Part shown: positions 17,447-25,708 of the stretch, piece by piece
How positions within the stretch are numbered: the stretch's first letter is position 1
Layout of the letters: every line of letters begins with the position of its first letter
Assembly: GCF_002087075.1 (NCBI RefSeq)
Contig: NZ_MWSM01000046.1
Location: forward strand, 1-31,852
Direction: 5' to 3'
Length of the DNA: 31,852 nt
Source of the DNA: Streptococcus pseudopneumoniae ATCC BAA-960 = CCUG 49455
Lineage (GTDB): Bacteria > Bacillota > Bacilli > Lactobacillales > Streptococcaceae
Notes under the pieces: generated by a model
Seen by the model: only the letters and a program-made list of their open reading frames with translations
Databases searched by the model: none
Told to the model about the DNA's origin: nothing
Program-made: the position numbers and the translations under genes

Positions 17447-18772
17447 ATGAATTTATTTGGATTTGGGACAGTTATTGGTCATTTTTTAATTATTAGTCAC
17501 AGTTACCGTTTAATTTGTAAAGGTCAAATAAAATCAAAGGAACTATATTTTTTTGGTCTCTATACATTACTAGTAGAAGCAGTACTTGAACTTTCCTTTT
17601 ATCTTCTATATTTAGATGAAATAGTGATTGAAAGATTTTTATTTCCTTTGGGCCTATATTCCTATTTTCGATGGATTAAACAGTATGAGAGGGATAGAGG
17701 ACTATTCCTAAGTTTACTACTATCTCTTTTATATGAGAGCACTCATAACTTTCTGTCCGTAACTTTCTCTTCTATAACAGGAGACAATTTTGTTTCACAA
17801 TATCATGCCCCATTCTTTTTTGTTGTAACGGTGTTGACCTATTTTGTTGTCTTAAAAATCATTCATTATTTCCATTTGGAACTAGCCTATTTTGACAAAG
17901 ACTACCTCTATCCTTTCTTGAAAAAAGTATTTTTTGCCTTACTACTGCTCCATATTGTATCTTTCGTTTCAGATATGGTAAGTACGGTTAAACATTTGAA
18001 TAGTTTTGGAAGTATTTTGTCATCTATTGTTTTTATCTCGTTACTTTTGACCTTCTTTGCAATGAATTCTCATAAAGAACAAATGGAAAAAGAGATTGCT
18101 TTGAAGCAGAAGAAATTTGAACAGAAACATTTACAGAATTATACAGACGAAATTGTTGGCTTGTATAATGAAATCCGTGGGTTTCGACATGACTATGCTG
18201 GAATGCTTGTCAGCATGCAGATGGCAATTGACAGTGGTGATTTACAAGAAATTGACAGAGTTTACAATGAAGTTTTGGTCAAAGCTAATCACAAACTGCG
18301 TTCAGATAAGTACACTTACTTTGATTTGAACAACATAGAAGATTCAGCTTTACGAAGTTTGGTTGCTCAGTCCATTGTCTATGCTCGAAATAATGGTGTA
18401 GAGTTTACACTGGAAGTAAAAGATACGATTACCAAGCTCCCAATTGAACTATTGGATTTGGTTCGTATTATGAGTGTTTTATTGAACAATGCTGTCGAAG
18501 GATCGGCTGATAGTTATAAAAAGCAGATGGAAGTAGCAGTTATTAAGATGGAAACTGAAACAGTGATTGTGATTCAGAATTCATGTAAAATGACGATGAC
18601 TCCTTCAGGAAATCTATTTGCCTTAGGATTCTCCACTAAGGGAAGAAATCGCGGAGTCGGATTAAATAATGTGAAGGAACTACTAGATAAGTACAACAAT
18701 ATTATTTTAGAAACAGAGATGGAAGGCAGTACATTTAGACAAATCATTAGATGTAAGAGGGAATTTGAATGA
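17447..18772 (+). CDS. comD: Competence histidine kinase ComD
   Basis: Membrane receptor for CSP that phosphorylates ComE. The 441-residue product has a multi-pass N-terminal sensor (about six or seven membrane segments, residues 1-206). A coiled linker (210-235) and the HPK10-type kinase domain follow, with the phosphoacceptor H248 in GFRHDY, the N box in LLNNAVEG and the G box in GRNRGVGLNNVKE. AGGGGAAAGAG precedes the start. The sensor half should match the local CSP variant, since comC and comD co-vary between pherotypes. Its last codons overlap comE by 4 nt. Confidence 0.97.
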   Translation: MNLFGFGTVIGHFLIISHSYRLICKGQIKSKELYFFGLYTLLVEAVLELSFYLLYLDEIVIERFLFPLGLYSYFRWIKQYERDRGLFLSLLLSLLYESTHNFLSVTFSSITGDNFVSQYHAPFFFVVTVLTYFVVLKIIHYFHLELAYFDKDYLYPFLKKVFFALLLLHIVSFVSDMVSTVKHLNSFGSILSSIVFISLLLTFFAMNSHKEQMEKEIALKQKKFEQKHLQNYTDEIVGLYNEIRGFRHDYAGMLVSMQMAIDSGDLQEIDRVYNEVLVKANHKLRSDKYTYFDLNNIEDSALRSLVAQSIVYARNNGVEFTLEVKDTITKLPIELLDLVRIMSVLLNNAVEGSADSYKKQMEVAVIKMETETVIVIQNSCKMTMTPSGNLFALGFSTKGRNRGVGLNNVKELLDKYNNIILETEMEGSTFRQIIRCKREFE

Positions 18773-19521
18773 AAGTTTTAATTTTAGAAGATGTTATTGA
18801 ACATCAAGTGAGACTAGAGAGAATATTGGATGAAATTTCGAAAGAATCGAATATTCCAATATCATACAAGACAACAGGAAAAGTCCGTGAATTTGAAGAA
18901 TACATTGAAAACGATGAAGTAAATCAGCTTTATTTCCTAGATATTGATATTCATGGAATTGAGAAAAAGGGATTTGAAGTGGCTCAGCTCATTCGTCATT
19001 ACAATCCTTACGCTATTATCGTCTTTATCACCAGTCGATCAGAGTTTGCGACTCTAACCTATAAATACCAGGTATCAGCCTTAGATTTTGTTGATAAGGA
19101 TATCAATGATGAGATGTTTAAGAAGAGAATTGAGCAAAATATCTTCTATACTAAAAGTATGTTACTTGAAAATGAAGATGTTGTAGATTATTTTGATTAC
19201 AATTACAAGGGAAATGATTTAAAAATTCCTTACCATGATATTTTGTATATTGAAACAACAGGTGTCTCTCATAAATTGCGCATTATTGGTAAGAATTTTG
19301 CAAAAGAGTTCTATGGAACAATGACAGATATTCAGGAAAAGGACAAACATACTCAGCGATTTTATTCTCCTCATAAATCATTTTTGGTAAATATAGGCAA
19401 TATTAGAGAAATTGATCGAAAAAACTTAGAAATTGTTTTCTATGAAGACCATCGTTGTCCTATTTCAAGATTAAAAATTAGAAAATTAAAAGATATTTTA
19501 GAGAAAAAATCTCAAAAGTGA
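18769..19521 (+). CDS. comE: Competence response regulator ComE
   Basis: Transcription factor that binds direct repeats at early competence promoters, including its own operon and comX. The 250-residue product has a receiver domain with the acidic pair E7/D8 and the phosphoacceptor D58 (in YFLDID), plus K at the VDKD segment. A LytTR DNA-binding domain spans about 140-250. It overlaps comD by ATGA. There is no terminator after it: the tRNA-Glu promoter begins at the next base, so comE transcripts may run into the tRNA genes. Confidence 0.97.
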   Translation: MKVLILEDVIEHQVRLERILDEISKESNIPISYKTTGKVREFEEYIENDEVNQLYFLDIDIHGIEKKGFEVAQLIRHYNPYAIIVFITSRSEFATLTYKYQVSALDFVDKDINDEMFKKRIEQNIFYTKSMLLENEDVVDYFDYNYKGNDLKIPYHDILYIETTGVSHKLRIIGKNFAKEFYGTMTDIQEKDKHTQRFYSPHKSFLVNIGNIREIDRKNLEIVFYEDHRCPISRLKIRKLKDILEKKSQK

Positions 19522-19549
19522 TTGACAATTAGCAAGAAATTGATATAAT
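19522..19549 (+). promoter_or_regulatory. tRNA-Glu/tRNA-Asn promoter
   Basis: A consensus TTGACA (19522-19527), a 16-nt spacer and TATAAT (19544-19549) preceded by TG at the extended position. The -35 starts on the base after the comE stop codon. Confidence 0.9.
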
Positions 19550-19572
19550 GGTTATATCTGCTACAGATAGAA

Positions 19573-19644
19573 GGTCCGTTGGTCAAGGGGTTAAGACACC
19601 GCCTTTTCACGGCGGTAACACGGGTTCGAATCCCGTACGGACTA
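19573..19644 (+). tRNA. tRNA-Glu (anticodon TTC)
   Basis: A 72-nt cloverleaf starting GGTCCGT and closing with ACGGACT plus A. The anticodon stem CCGCC/GGCGG surrounds loop TTTTCAC (TTC), and the T arm is CGGGTTCGAATCCCG. CCA is not encoded. It is transcribed with tRNA-Asn 5 nt downstream. Confidence 0.97.
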
Positions 19645-19649
19645 TTTTA

Positions 19650-19723
19650 TCCGCCATAGCTCAGTTGGTAGTAGCGCATGACTGTTAATCATGATGTCGT
19701 AGGTTCGAGTCCTACTGGCGGAG
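19650..19723 (+). tRNA. tRNA-Asn (anticodon GTT)
   Basis: A 74-nt cloverleaf with acceptor TCCGCCA/TGGCGGA and discriminator G. The anticodon stem CATGA/TCATG holds loop CTGTTAA (GTT), and the T arm is GTAGGTTCGAGTCCTAC. CCA is not encoded. Confidence 0.97.
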
Positions 19724-19730
19724 TATAGAT

Positions 19731-19760
19731 AAAAGGGAACACAGTTGTGTTCCTCTTTTT
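19731..19760. terminator. Bidirectional terminator of the tRNA pair and tetR
   Basis: GGAACAC (19736-19742) and GTGTTCC (19747-19753) form a 7-bp stem with loop AGTT. It is followed by TCTTTTT on the plus strand and CTTTT on the minus strand, and lies between convergent transcripts. Confidence 0.85.
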
Positions 19761-19763
19761 GTA

Positions 19764-20306
19764 TCAATTTGTATCACCAAGCATCTTCATAAGGAAGTCT
19801 GTTATTTCTTGAGGACTTTCTTTTTTTCCGTGTGCAATCCAAGTTTGGCAGACACCAAAAAGTGCATGAGTTAGATAAATACTACTATATTCTAATTCAG
19901 TGGTATTGAGATTCAGTTGCATAAATCGCTTTTGTAAATCTGTACTGAGCATGATATGAAGTTTATTTCGTAAGAAATTTTGGATTTCTTTGGTCCCATT
20001 TTCAGAAAGAAGGGCAGCCAGAAGTGGTTCTGATTCCAGATATTCAAAGACTTCTAAAATAGCGTCTCTTTTGTGATGAGCATGTTTTTGAAAAATATAT
20101 TCAAATGTATGAAATAGCTTACTTTGATAGTGCTCAATCATATCATACTTATCCTTATAGTGAGTATAGAAGCTGGAACGACTAATTCCGGCTTTTTCTG
20201 CTAACTTGACAGTAGAAATTTGATCAAATGGTTGTTCCATTAGTAATTGTACCATAGCATTTTCAATAGTTCGCTTTGTTTTTAAGCGTTTGTTACTTTC
20301 TTGCAT
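19764..20306 (-). CDS. TetR-family transcriptional regulator
   Basis: A 180-residue one-domain repressor with a small ligand pocket. The N-terminal helix-turn-helix (about 28-50) reads ISTVKLAEKAGISRSSFYTHY and then KDKYDMIEHY, typical of TetR. The C-terminal half resembles the TetR_C_8-type domain often found with Pip/YhgE membrane proteins. It is divergent from the yhgE gene. Two copies of a palindrome (TTAGAC-N5-GTYTAA) lie in the shared intergenic space and are its likely operators. I infer that it represses itself and yhgE; the inducer is unknown. Confidence 0.92.
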   Translation of the reverse strand: MQESNKRLKTKRTIENAMVQLLMEQPFDQISTVKLAEKAGISRSSFYTHYKDKYDMIEHYQSKLFHTFEYIFQKHAHHKRDAILEVFEYLESEPLLAALLSENGTKEIQNFLRNKLHIMLSTDLQKRFMQLNLNTTELEYSSIYLTHALFGVCQTWIAHGKKESPQEITDFLMKMLGDTN

Positions 20307-20326
20307 ATTTCCTCCTTGTAAACAAA

Positions 20327-20343
20327 TTAGACTATATGTCTAA
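20327..20343. promoter_or_regulatory. TetR operator 1
   Basis: TTAGACTATATGTCTAA is a perfect 6-bp inverted repeat around a 5-nt centre. It lies 21 nt from the tetR start, over its likely -10 region. Confidence 0.75.
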
Positions 20344-20359
20344 AAATGGATTTTTTATC

Positions 20360-20387
20360 TTGTAATTTAGATTTTTTAATGTATAAT
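20360..20387 (+). promoter_or_regulatory. yhgE promoter
   Basis: TTGTAA (20360-20365), a 16-nt spacer and TATAAT (20382-20387) lie between the two operator copies. They are about 45 nt ahead of the yhgE start. Confidence 0.7.
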
Positions 20388-20403
20388 CTATTATATCAAA
20401 ATT

Positions 20404-20420
20404 TTAGACAATATGTTTAA
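20404..20420. promoter_or_regulatory. TetR operator 2
   Basis: TTAGACAATATGTTTAA repeats operator 1 with the same half-site spacing and one changed arm base. It lies just after the predicted yhgE transcription start, where a bound repressor would block elongation. Confidence 0.7.
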
Positions 20421-20433
20421 AAAAGGAGAAACT

Positions 20434-23076
20434 ATGTTTAAAGAATGGAAAGCAATTTTTAAAAAACCAACCTTTATTATTGTCATGATAGGGATTTCTC
20501 TTATTCCAGCTCTGTACAATATCATATTTTTGTCATCAATGTGGGATCCATATGGTCAAGTGTCTGACTTACCTGTGGCAGTTGTCAATAATGATAAAGA
20601 GGCTTCCTATAATGATAATACTATGGCAATAGGAAAAGACATGGTGTCCAATTTAAAAGAAAATAAAACCTTGGATTTTCATTTCGTGGATGAAGATGAA
20701 GGAAAGAAGGGATTGGAAGATGGCGATTACTATATGGTAGTGACTTTACCAAGTGATTTATCTGAAAAAGCAGCTTCTATTTTAACGGATCATCCAGAGC
20801 AAATGCAAATTGATTATCAGACTTCAAGTGGTCATAGCTTTATTGCCAGCAAGATGAGTGATTCTGCTATGACACAATTAAAGCAGAATGTTTCTACCAA
20901 TGTAACCAAGACCTATACTAAAGCTTTATTTAACAAAATGGTCGATTTAAAGGATGGCATGAGTCAAGCAGTTTCTGGTATTGAAAAATTAACTGATGGA
21001 GCGAATCAGTTAGTGGCAGGAAGTCAAACATTAACTACTAACCTACACTCTTTAGCAGCTTCAAGTTTAACATTTTCAAATGGAACGGAGCAGTTTACTA
21101 AAGGATTATCCTCTTATGTCTCTGGTGTTGAACAACTTCATCTTGGCTTAGGGAATTTTAATAGTGGTTTAGTTACATATACTGGTGCAGTGAGTCAATT
21201 AGATAGCGGATTAGGTCAATTATCTTCTAAAAGTCCTGAATTAGTAGGAGGAATCAATCAGTTATATTCTGGTGTAGAATCCTATACTGGCGGTGTTTCT
21301 CAGCTTAATGCTGGTCTTAATCAATTTTCATCTGGTGTTAGTGCCTACACCAATGGAGTGGGAAGTCTTGCAACAGGTGCTAATCAGTTATCTAATCAAT
21401 CAGCTACACTTCGAATAGGGGTGGAGCAATTAAGTGAAGGGATTCAACAACTTTCTAGCAAGTTAGATGCTTCGTCTGGGAAAAAAGATCAAATTAATCA
21501 ATTATCTTCTGGTCTGAATCAGTTAAATCAAGCCATTCAAAATATTGATGTTGGAGATACAAAACAATTAGATTCTGTTTTATCAAGTATAGTATCTCTT
21601 TCTAATCAAATGTTAGCAAGTGCTCAGTCTGCTAAAGCGACTACATTAGCCAATATTCAATCGACAGCAGCTTATCAATCTTTGACAAGTGAGCAACAAG
21701 CTGAAATAAGTGCTTCTGTATCTCAAAATTCGACTGATAGTATTCAATCAGCACAGTCAATTGTAGCTGTAGTTAAAGGTTTACAGGGAAGTTTAGAAAA
21801 CTTACAAAATCAATCTTCTAATCTTGCGACTTTAAAAAATCAAGCTAATCAAGTATTACCTATTGCTTCTACTTCTTTGACAAGATTGTCAAGTGGATTA
21901 ACAGAGATACAAGGAGCTGTTACTAGCAAATTAGTTCCTGATAGTCAGTCGATTGCATCAGGTGTAAACGCATATACTACAGGTGTTGATAAAGTTTCTC
22001 AGGGAGCAAGTAAACTAAGTGAAAAAAATGCCACCTTGACAGGTAGTTTGGATCAACTAGTTTCAGGCTCAAACACCTTGACACAAAAATCTTCTAGCTT
22101 GACAGCAGGAGTTAGTCAATTAGTTGAAAAAACTCCAGAATTAGTATCTGGTATTGAAAAATTATCAACTGGCTCTAACCAATTGAATCAAAAGAGTCAA
22201 GAATTGATAGCAGGAGTTGATAAATTGCAGTCAGGATCTAGCCGACTAGCTGACAAATCCAGTCAGTTACTTTCAGGTGCTTCTCAATTAGAAAGTGGAG
22301 CTAATAAATTGGCAGATGGAGCTGGGAAATTAGCAGAAGGTGGAACAAAGTTAACTTCTGGATTGGAAGGTTTACAGACAGGAGTTGCTTCTTTAGGACA
22401 AGGACTAAGTAATGCTAGTGATCAACTCAAATCAGCATCTACGGAATCTCAAAATGCAGATATTTTGTCAAATCCACTCAATCTTTCCAAAACAGACAAT
22501 GACCAAGTTCCTGTAAATGGAATTGCAATGGCTCCTTATATGATATCAGTTGCTCTCTTTGTTGCAGCAATATCAACGAATATGATCTTTGCGAAGCTGC
22601 CTTCAGGACGTCATCCAGAGAGCCGTTGGGCTTGGTTGAAATCTCGGGCTGAAATAAATGGTATTATAGCTGTTTTGGCAGGAATTTTGGTATATGGAGG
22701 AGTTCATCTTATTGGTCTAACGGCTAATCATGAGATGAGAACATTTATTCTCATTATCCTAACAAGTTTAGTATTCATGTCCATGGTGACCGCATTAACA
22801 ACATGGAATAGCCGTATAGGAGCTTTCTTCTCACTTATTTTGCTTTTATTACAGTTAGCATCAAGTGCCGGTACTTATCCACTTGCCTTGACAAATGATT
22901 TCTTTAGAACTATTAGTCCTTGGTTACCAATGAGTTATTCAGTTTCGGGATTACGACAAACAATCTCTATGACAGGAAATATTCATCAGCAAGTCATTTT
23001 CCTAGATGCCATACTAGCTCTATTTACTGGTTTAGGTATGCTAGCCTATCAACCTAAGAAAATGGAAGAAGATTAA
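20434..23076 (+). CDS. YhgE/Pip-family membrane protein
   Basis: Orthologous in position to pneumococcal SP_2233. Pip/YhgE proteins are membrane proteins named for a lactococcal phage-infection receptor; their normal role is unclear, and relatives take part in export. Translation should start at 20434 (MFKEWKAIF), since AAGGAG lies 5 nt upstream; the in-frame ATG at 20413 lies inside operator 2. The 880-residue product has one N-terminal membrane helix. A long outside region of repeated LxxGxxxLxxG-like helical units (about 180-670, rich in S, Q, L and G) follows, then a C-terminal group of about five or six membrane helices (about 690-875). A bidirectional terminator follows the gene. Confidence 0.9.
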   Translation: MFKEWKAIFKKPTFIIVMIGISLIPALYNIIFLSSMWDPYGQVSDLPVAVVNNDKEASYNDNTMAIGKDMVSNLKENKTLDFHFVDEDEGKKGLEDGDYYMVVTLPSDLSEKAASILTDHPEQMQIDYQTSSGHSFIASKMSDSAMTQLKQNVSTNVTKTYTKALFNKMVDLKDGMSQAVSGIEKLTDGANQLVAGSQTLTTNLHSLAASSLTFSNGTEQFTKGLSSYVSGVEQLHLGLGNFNSGLVTYTGAVSQLDSGLGQLSSKSPELVGGINQLYSGVESYTGGVSQLNAGLNQFSSGVSAYTNGVGSLATGANQLSNQSATLRIGVEQLSEGIQQLSSKLDASSGKKDQINQLSSGLNQLNQAIQNIDVGDTKQLDSVLSSIVSLSNQMLASAQSAKATTLANIQSTAAYQSLTSEQQAEISASVSQNSTDSIQSAQSIVAVVKGLQGSLENLQNQSSNLATLKNQANQVLPIASTSLTRLSSGLTEIQGAVTSKLVPDSQSIASGVNAYTTGVDKVSQGASKLSEKNATLTGSLDQLVSGSNTLTQKSSSLTAGVSQLVEKTPELVSGIEKLSTGSNQLNQKSQELIAGVDKLQSGSSRLADKSSQLLSGASQLESGANKLADGAGKLAEGGTKLTSGLEGLQTGVASLGQGLSNASDQLKSASTESQNADILSNPLNLSKTDNDQVPVNGIAMAPYMISVALFVAAISTNMIFAKLPSGRHPESRWAWLKSRAEINGIIAVLAGILVYGGVHLIGLTANHEMRTFILIILTSLVFMSMVTALTTWNSRIGAFFSLILLLLQLASSAGTYPLALTNDFFRTISPWLPMSYSVSGLRQTISMTGNIHQQVIFLDAILALFTGLGMLAYQPKKMEED

Positions 23077-23107
23077 AAAAATCGACCGATTAATTGGTCG
23101 ATTTTTT
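23075..23107. terminator. Bidirectional terminator between yhgE and yfhO
   Basis: ATCGACC (23081-23087) and GGTCGAT (23096-23102) form the stem, with A runs before and T runs after, so it works both ways. The yfhO stop codon lies in its T tract. Confidence 0.9.
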
Positions 23108-25649
23108 ATGCCTTAGATGACTTTCGTCTGTGATTATAGGTTCCAAATAGTAAGAGAGAAGTAAAGGAACAAATTGCTCCAGTAATAAAACCATTGGGAA
23201 TGAAGGAGAGTGTAATAGTTCCTTTCCCCTTGGGAACCTCAACTTTCATAAATCCAGTTTGAGCTTGTTTAATTTCTATTTTCTTACCATCTTGGTAGGC
23301 AGACCAACCTTTGTCATAAGGAATGGTGAAGAAAATGGACGTATCTTGTTTAACATCATATGTAGCAAAGACCTTGTTTTTAGAAGTTGATACTGTGACA
23401 GGTTGTTCTTTAATTTTTTGAATTGCCTCGGTGAATGTTTTGGTATCTAAACGGTAGAAGGTAGGAGATTCAAATGATACTTGTGAATTTCCAGGGAAAC
23501 TAACATTGATATTGAAAGTTTTTTTCTCTTTTGTATAGCCTAGATTAAAGAAGGAGAAGATATTATCAGTTGTAAAAGTTTTCTTTTCTCCATTTACAAG
23601 GATGTCAACCTTTTTTTGTTTATCATTAGAAAAGTGAAGGTTTGTGAAAGAAAGATAAACTTGGCTGTTTTCTGGCACTTCAATTTGATACTGGATTGCT
23701 GCATCCTCATTTGAAGAACTTGTGACAATAATCAAATCATTAGTATTTTCTGTTTTGTCATAAGGGATTGTAGAAAAATAATCAAAATCGACGTTAGCAA
23801 GTTGATTTAAAAACGAGGCTTGATTATCTAAAGTATGTTCATTGAACTTGACATCATTGTAAACAGATTGACTAGCAAAGGCAATCGGAAGAGAGAATTG
23901 ATTTTCATATAGGGTAAGATTATCTTTTTGATAGATATCTTTAAAACCATACTTATCACTAGGACTGTCTGAGATATTGTACTGGATACCAAATAAACTA
24001 TCAGCCAAAATACTATTATTTGCATAGCGTAGATTGAGATTAGTCCCAGAGGATTTAAACCCAAGTTTATCCAAAGTAGAGCTTGCTGAACGATTTCGAA
24101 CAGATGAAAATTGAGATATTCCATTGTAGTTGAATTTCATACTGTCATTTCCTGTTTGAGTCTCTAGTTTTTCAGTACGAGTAAATTGATTTCCAATATA
24201 TGTTGAGAAAGATTTCATAGCTGGGATATCTCGATTATATGCACTTCGAGAAGCAAATCCCCATTCTTTAGCAATTCCGTCTATTTGAGATGAAGCATTT
24301 AAACTTATTTCAACCATTATAAATAAAGAGATTAGAATGGCAAATAGATTTACAGAGATAAACTTTTTGATAACTGCAAGGAGTAAAAGAGAATAGACAA
24401 CTAAAAATTCAAGAGTCAGTAGAATATTCAAATCTGTTAAAAAAGAATAATGTGATTTTAGATAGATGGTAGCTAAAAATCCTGTTACTATAAGAAAAAG
24501 CGAAACTAAAAAATTCCAGATTTTAATTTCTTTCAGACGATTTAAGACTTCCGCTGCTGTGTAAATTAACAAGGTAGAGAAAATCCAAGAATAGCGATGT
24601 AAAAACATATTTGGAGTATGCATACCTTGCCAAAATAAGTCAAGAGCTTCTATGTAAAAGCTTGCAATTAGAAATGCAAAGAATATTACATATATGAGTT
24701 TCACGTGAAACTTAATAGATTTCAGCGTAAAAAATAAAATGGTCAAAATAAAGGGAAGTAGTCCAACAAAAATCATTGGGATGGCCCCATACTTTGTTGT
24801 GTCAAAGGAACCAATGAATTGCTTAGCAAAGAGATCAAGATACCAGCTACTTTCAGTTTGAAACTTTGTAACTTCAGTCAATTTTTCCCCATGTGTCTGT
24901 AAATCAAACAGAGTGGGAAGAGTCATAATCAAACTAGCCATACCAGCTAAAAAGGAGATAACTATGAAATCAAGAACAGATGATTTTCGAGTCTTAAAGT
25001 CCCACGAAATTTGACAGAGATACCAGAAAATAAGAAACAATACTGTCATATATCCAAAATAATAATTTTGAATAAATAAGATTGACAGACTTGTAAAGTA
25101 CAATAGGAGTTTCTTTTCAGTTATCAGTAGATGTAAACCAGTTATAATTAAAGGAATCAAGATAAAAACATCTAGCCAGGTTTTTATCTCTAATTGACTG
25201 ACAGTGAAACTCATCAGAGTATAGGAAGTAGATAAGGCTAGTTTTAAAGGCTTAGGAATCGATTGAAATAATTTATTTAAACTAAAGTAAGTTGACAAAC
25301 CAATCAATCCAAATTTTAAGAGAGTGGTCAGATAGACAGCATCTGGCATATTCGTTAGATCAAAAAAGTAAACCAGAGGTGAAAGAAAACTACCCAAGTA
25401 ATAACTAGATAGAGCATAGAAGTTTAGCCCTAGACCACTTGTAAAGGTGTAAAACAGACTACTATTTCCATGTAGGATATTTCTTAGAGCTATATCAAAA
25501 ATAACGTATTGATGAAAGCCATCTCCTAATAGAGGAGATTTGTCGCTATTCCAGTAGATACCTTGAGATAGATATACTCCTATCATAATTACTACAGGAA
25601 TGATGAAAGAAACAAAATAGATCCAATATGTTTTAAAAAATAATTTCAT
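23106..25649 (-). CDS. YfhO-family multi-pass membrane glycosyltransferase-like protein
   Basis: Orthologous in position to pneumococcal SP_2231. YfhO proteins are polytopic, GT-C-like membrane proteins; in Bacillus and Listeria relatives glycosylate lipoteichoic acid or wall polymers. The 847-residue product has an N-terminal helix (MKLFFKTYWIYFV), an early DGFHQY loop with an acidic residue, about 12 membrane helices over residues 1-460, and a large extracellular domain (about 470-810). One last helix and a basic tail (YNHRRKSSKA) follow. The reading frame contains a perfect parS palindrome (24697-24712). I cannot tell its substrate. Confidence 0.88.
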   Translation of the reverse strand: MKLFFKTYWIYFVSFIIPVVIMIGVYLSQGIYWNSDKSPLLGDGFHQYVIFDIALRNILHGNSSLFYTFTSGLGLNFYALSSYYLGSFLSPLVYFFDLTNMPDAVYLTTLLKFGLIGLSTYFSLNKLFQSIPKPLKLALSTSYTLMSFTVSQLEIKTWLDVFILIPLIITGLHLLITEKKLLLYFTSLSILFIQNYYFGYMTVLFLIFWYLCQISWDFKTRKSSVLDFIVISFLAGMASLIMTLPTLFDLQTHGEKLTEVTKFQTESSWYLDLFAKQFIGSFDTTKYGAIPMIFVGLLPFILTILFFTLKSIKFHVKLIYVIFFAFLIASFYIEALDLFWQGMHTPNMFLHRYSWIFSTLLIYTAAEVLNRLKEIKIWNFLVSLFLIVTGFLATIYLKSHYSFLTDLNILLTLEFLVVYSLLLLAVIKKFISVNLFAILISLFIMVEISLNASSQIDGIAKEWGFASRSAYNRDIPAMKSFSTYIGNQFTRTEKLETQTGNDSMKFNYNGISQFSSVRNRSASSTLDKLGFKSSGTNLNLRYANNSILADSLFGIQYNISDSPSDKYGFKDIYQKDNLTLYENQFSLPIAFASQSVYNDVKFNEHTLDNQASFLNQLANVDFDYFSTIPYDKTENTNDLIIVTSSSNEDAAIQYQIEVPENSQVYLSFTNLHFSNDKQKKVDILVNGEKKTFTTDNIFSFFNLGYTKEKKTFNINVSFPGNSQVSFESPTFYRLDTKTFTEAIQKIKEQPVTVSTSKNKVFATYDVKQDTSIFFTIPYDKGWSAYQDGKKIEIKQAQTGFMKVEVPKGKGTITLSFIPNGFITGAICSFTSLLLFGTYNHRRKSSKA
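24697..24712. promoter_or_regulatory. parS: parS site inside yfhO
   Basis: AGTTTCACGTGAAACT is a perfect 16-bp palindrome. Its 14-bp core GTTTCACGTGAAAC is identical to the consensus ParB-loading site of Firmicutes. It is about 5.2 kb past the end of comE and about 10.4 kb right of oriC. Confidence 0.92.
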
Positions 25650-25669
25650 GTTACCTCATAAAATGTTAG

Positions 25670-25700
25670 AAAACTCAGCTGGTTAACCCAACTGAGTTTT
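25670..25700 (-). terminator. Terminator of the ABC-F gene
   Basis: AAAACTCAG (25670-25678) and CTGAGTTTT (25692-25700) form a 9-bp stem. The minus-strand continuation is CTAACATTTT, and the stem itself ends in T residues. It lies between the ABC-F stop and yfhO. Confidence 0.75.
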
Positions 25701-25708
25701 GAATTTTT

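Noticed and set aside
20413..20433. yhgE start at 20413
   Set aside because: That ATG lies inside the second operator and has no ribosome site; AAGGAG serves the ATG at 20434.
21000..22420. Tandem DNA repeats inside yhgE
   Set aside because: The periodicity is at protein level (LxxG-type helical units) and the DNA copies are too divergent to be a recent tandem repeat.
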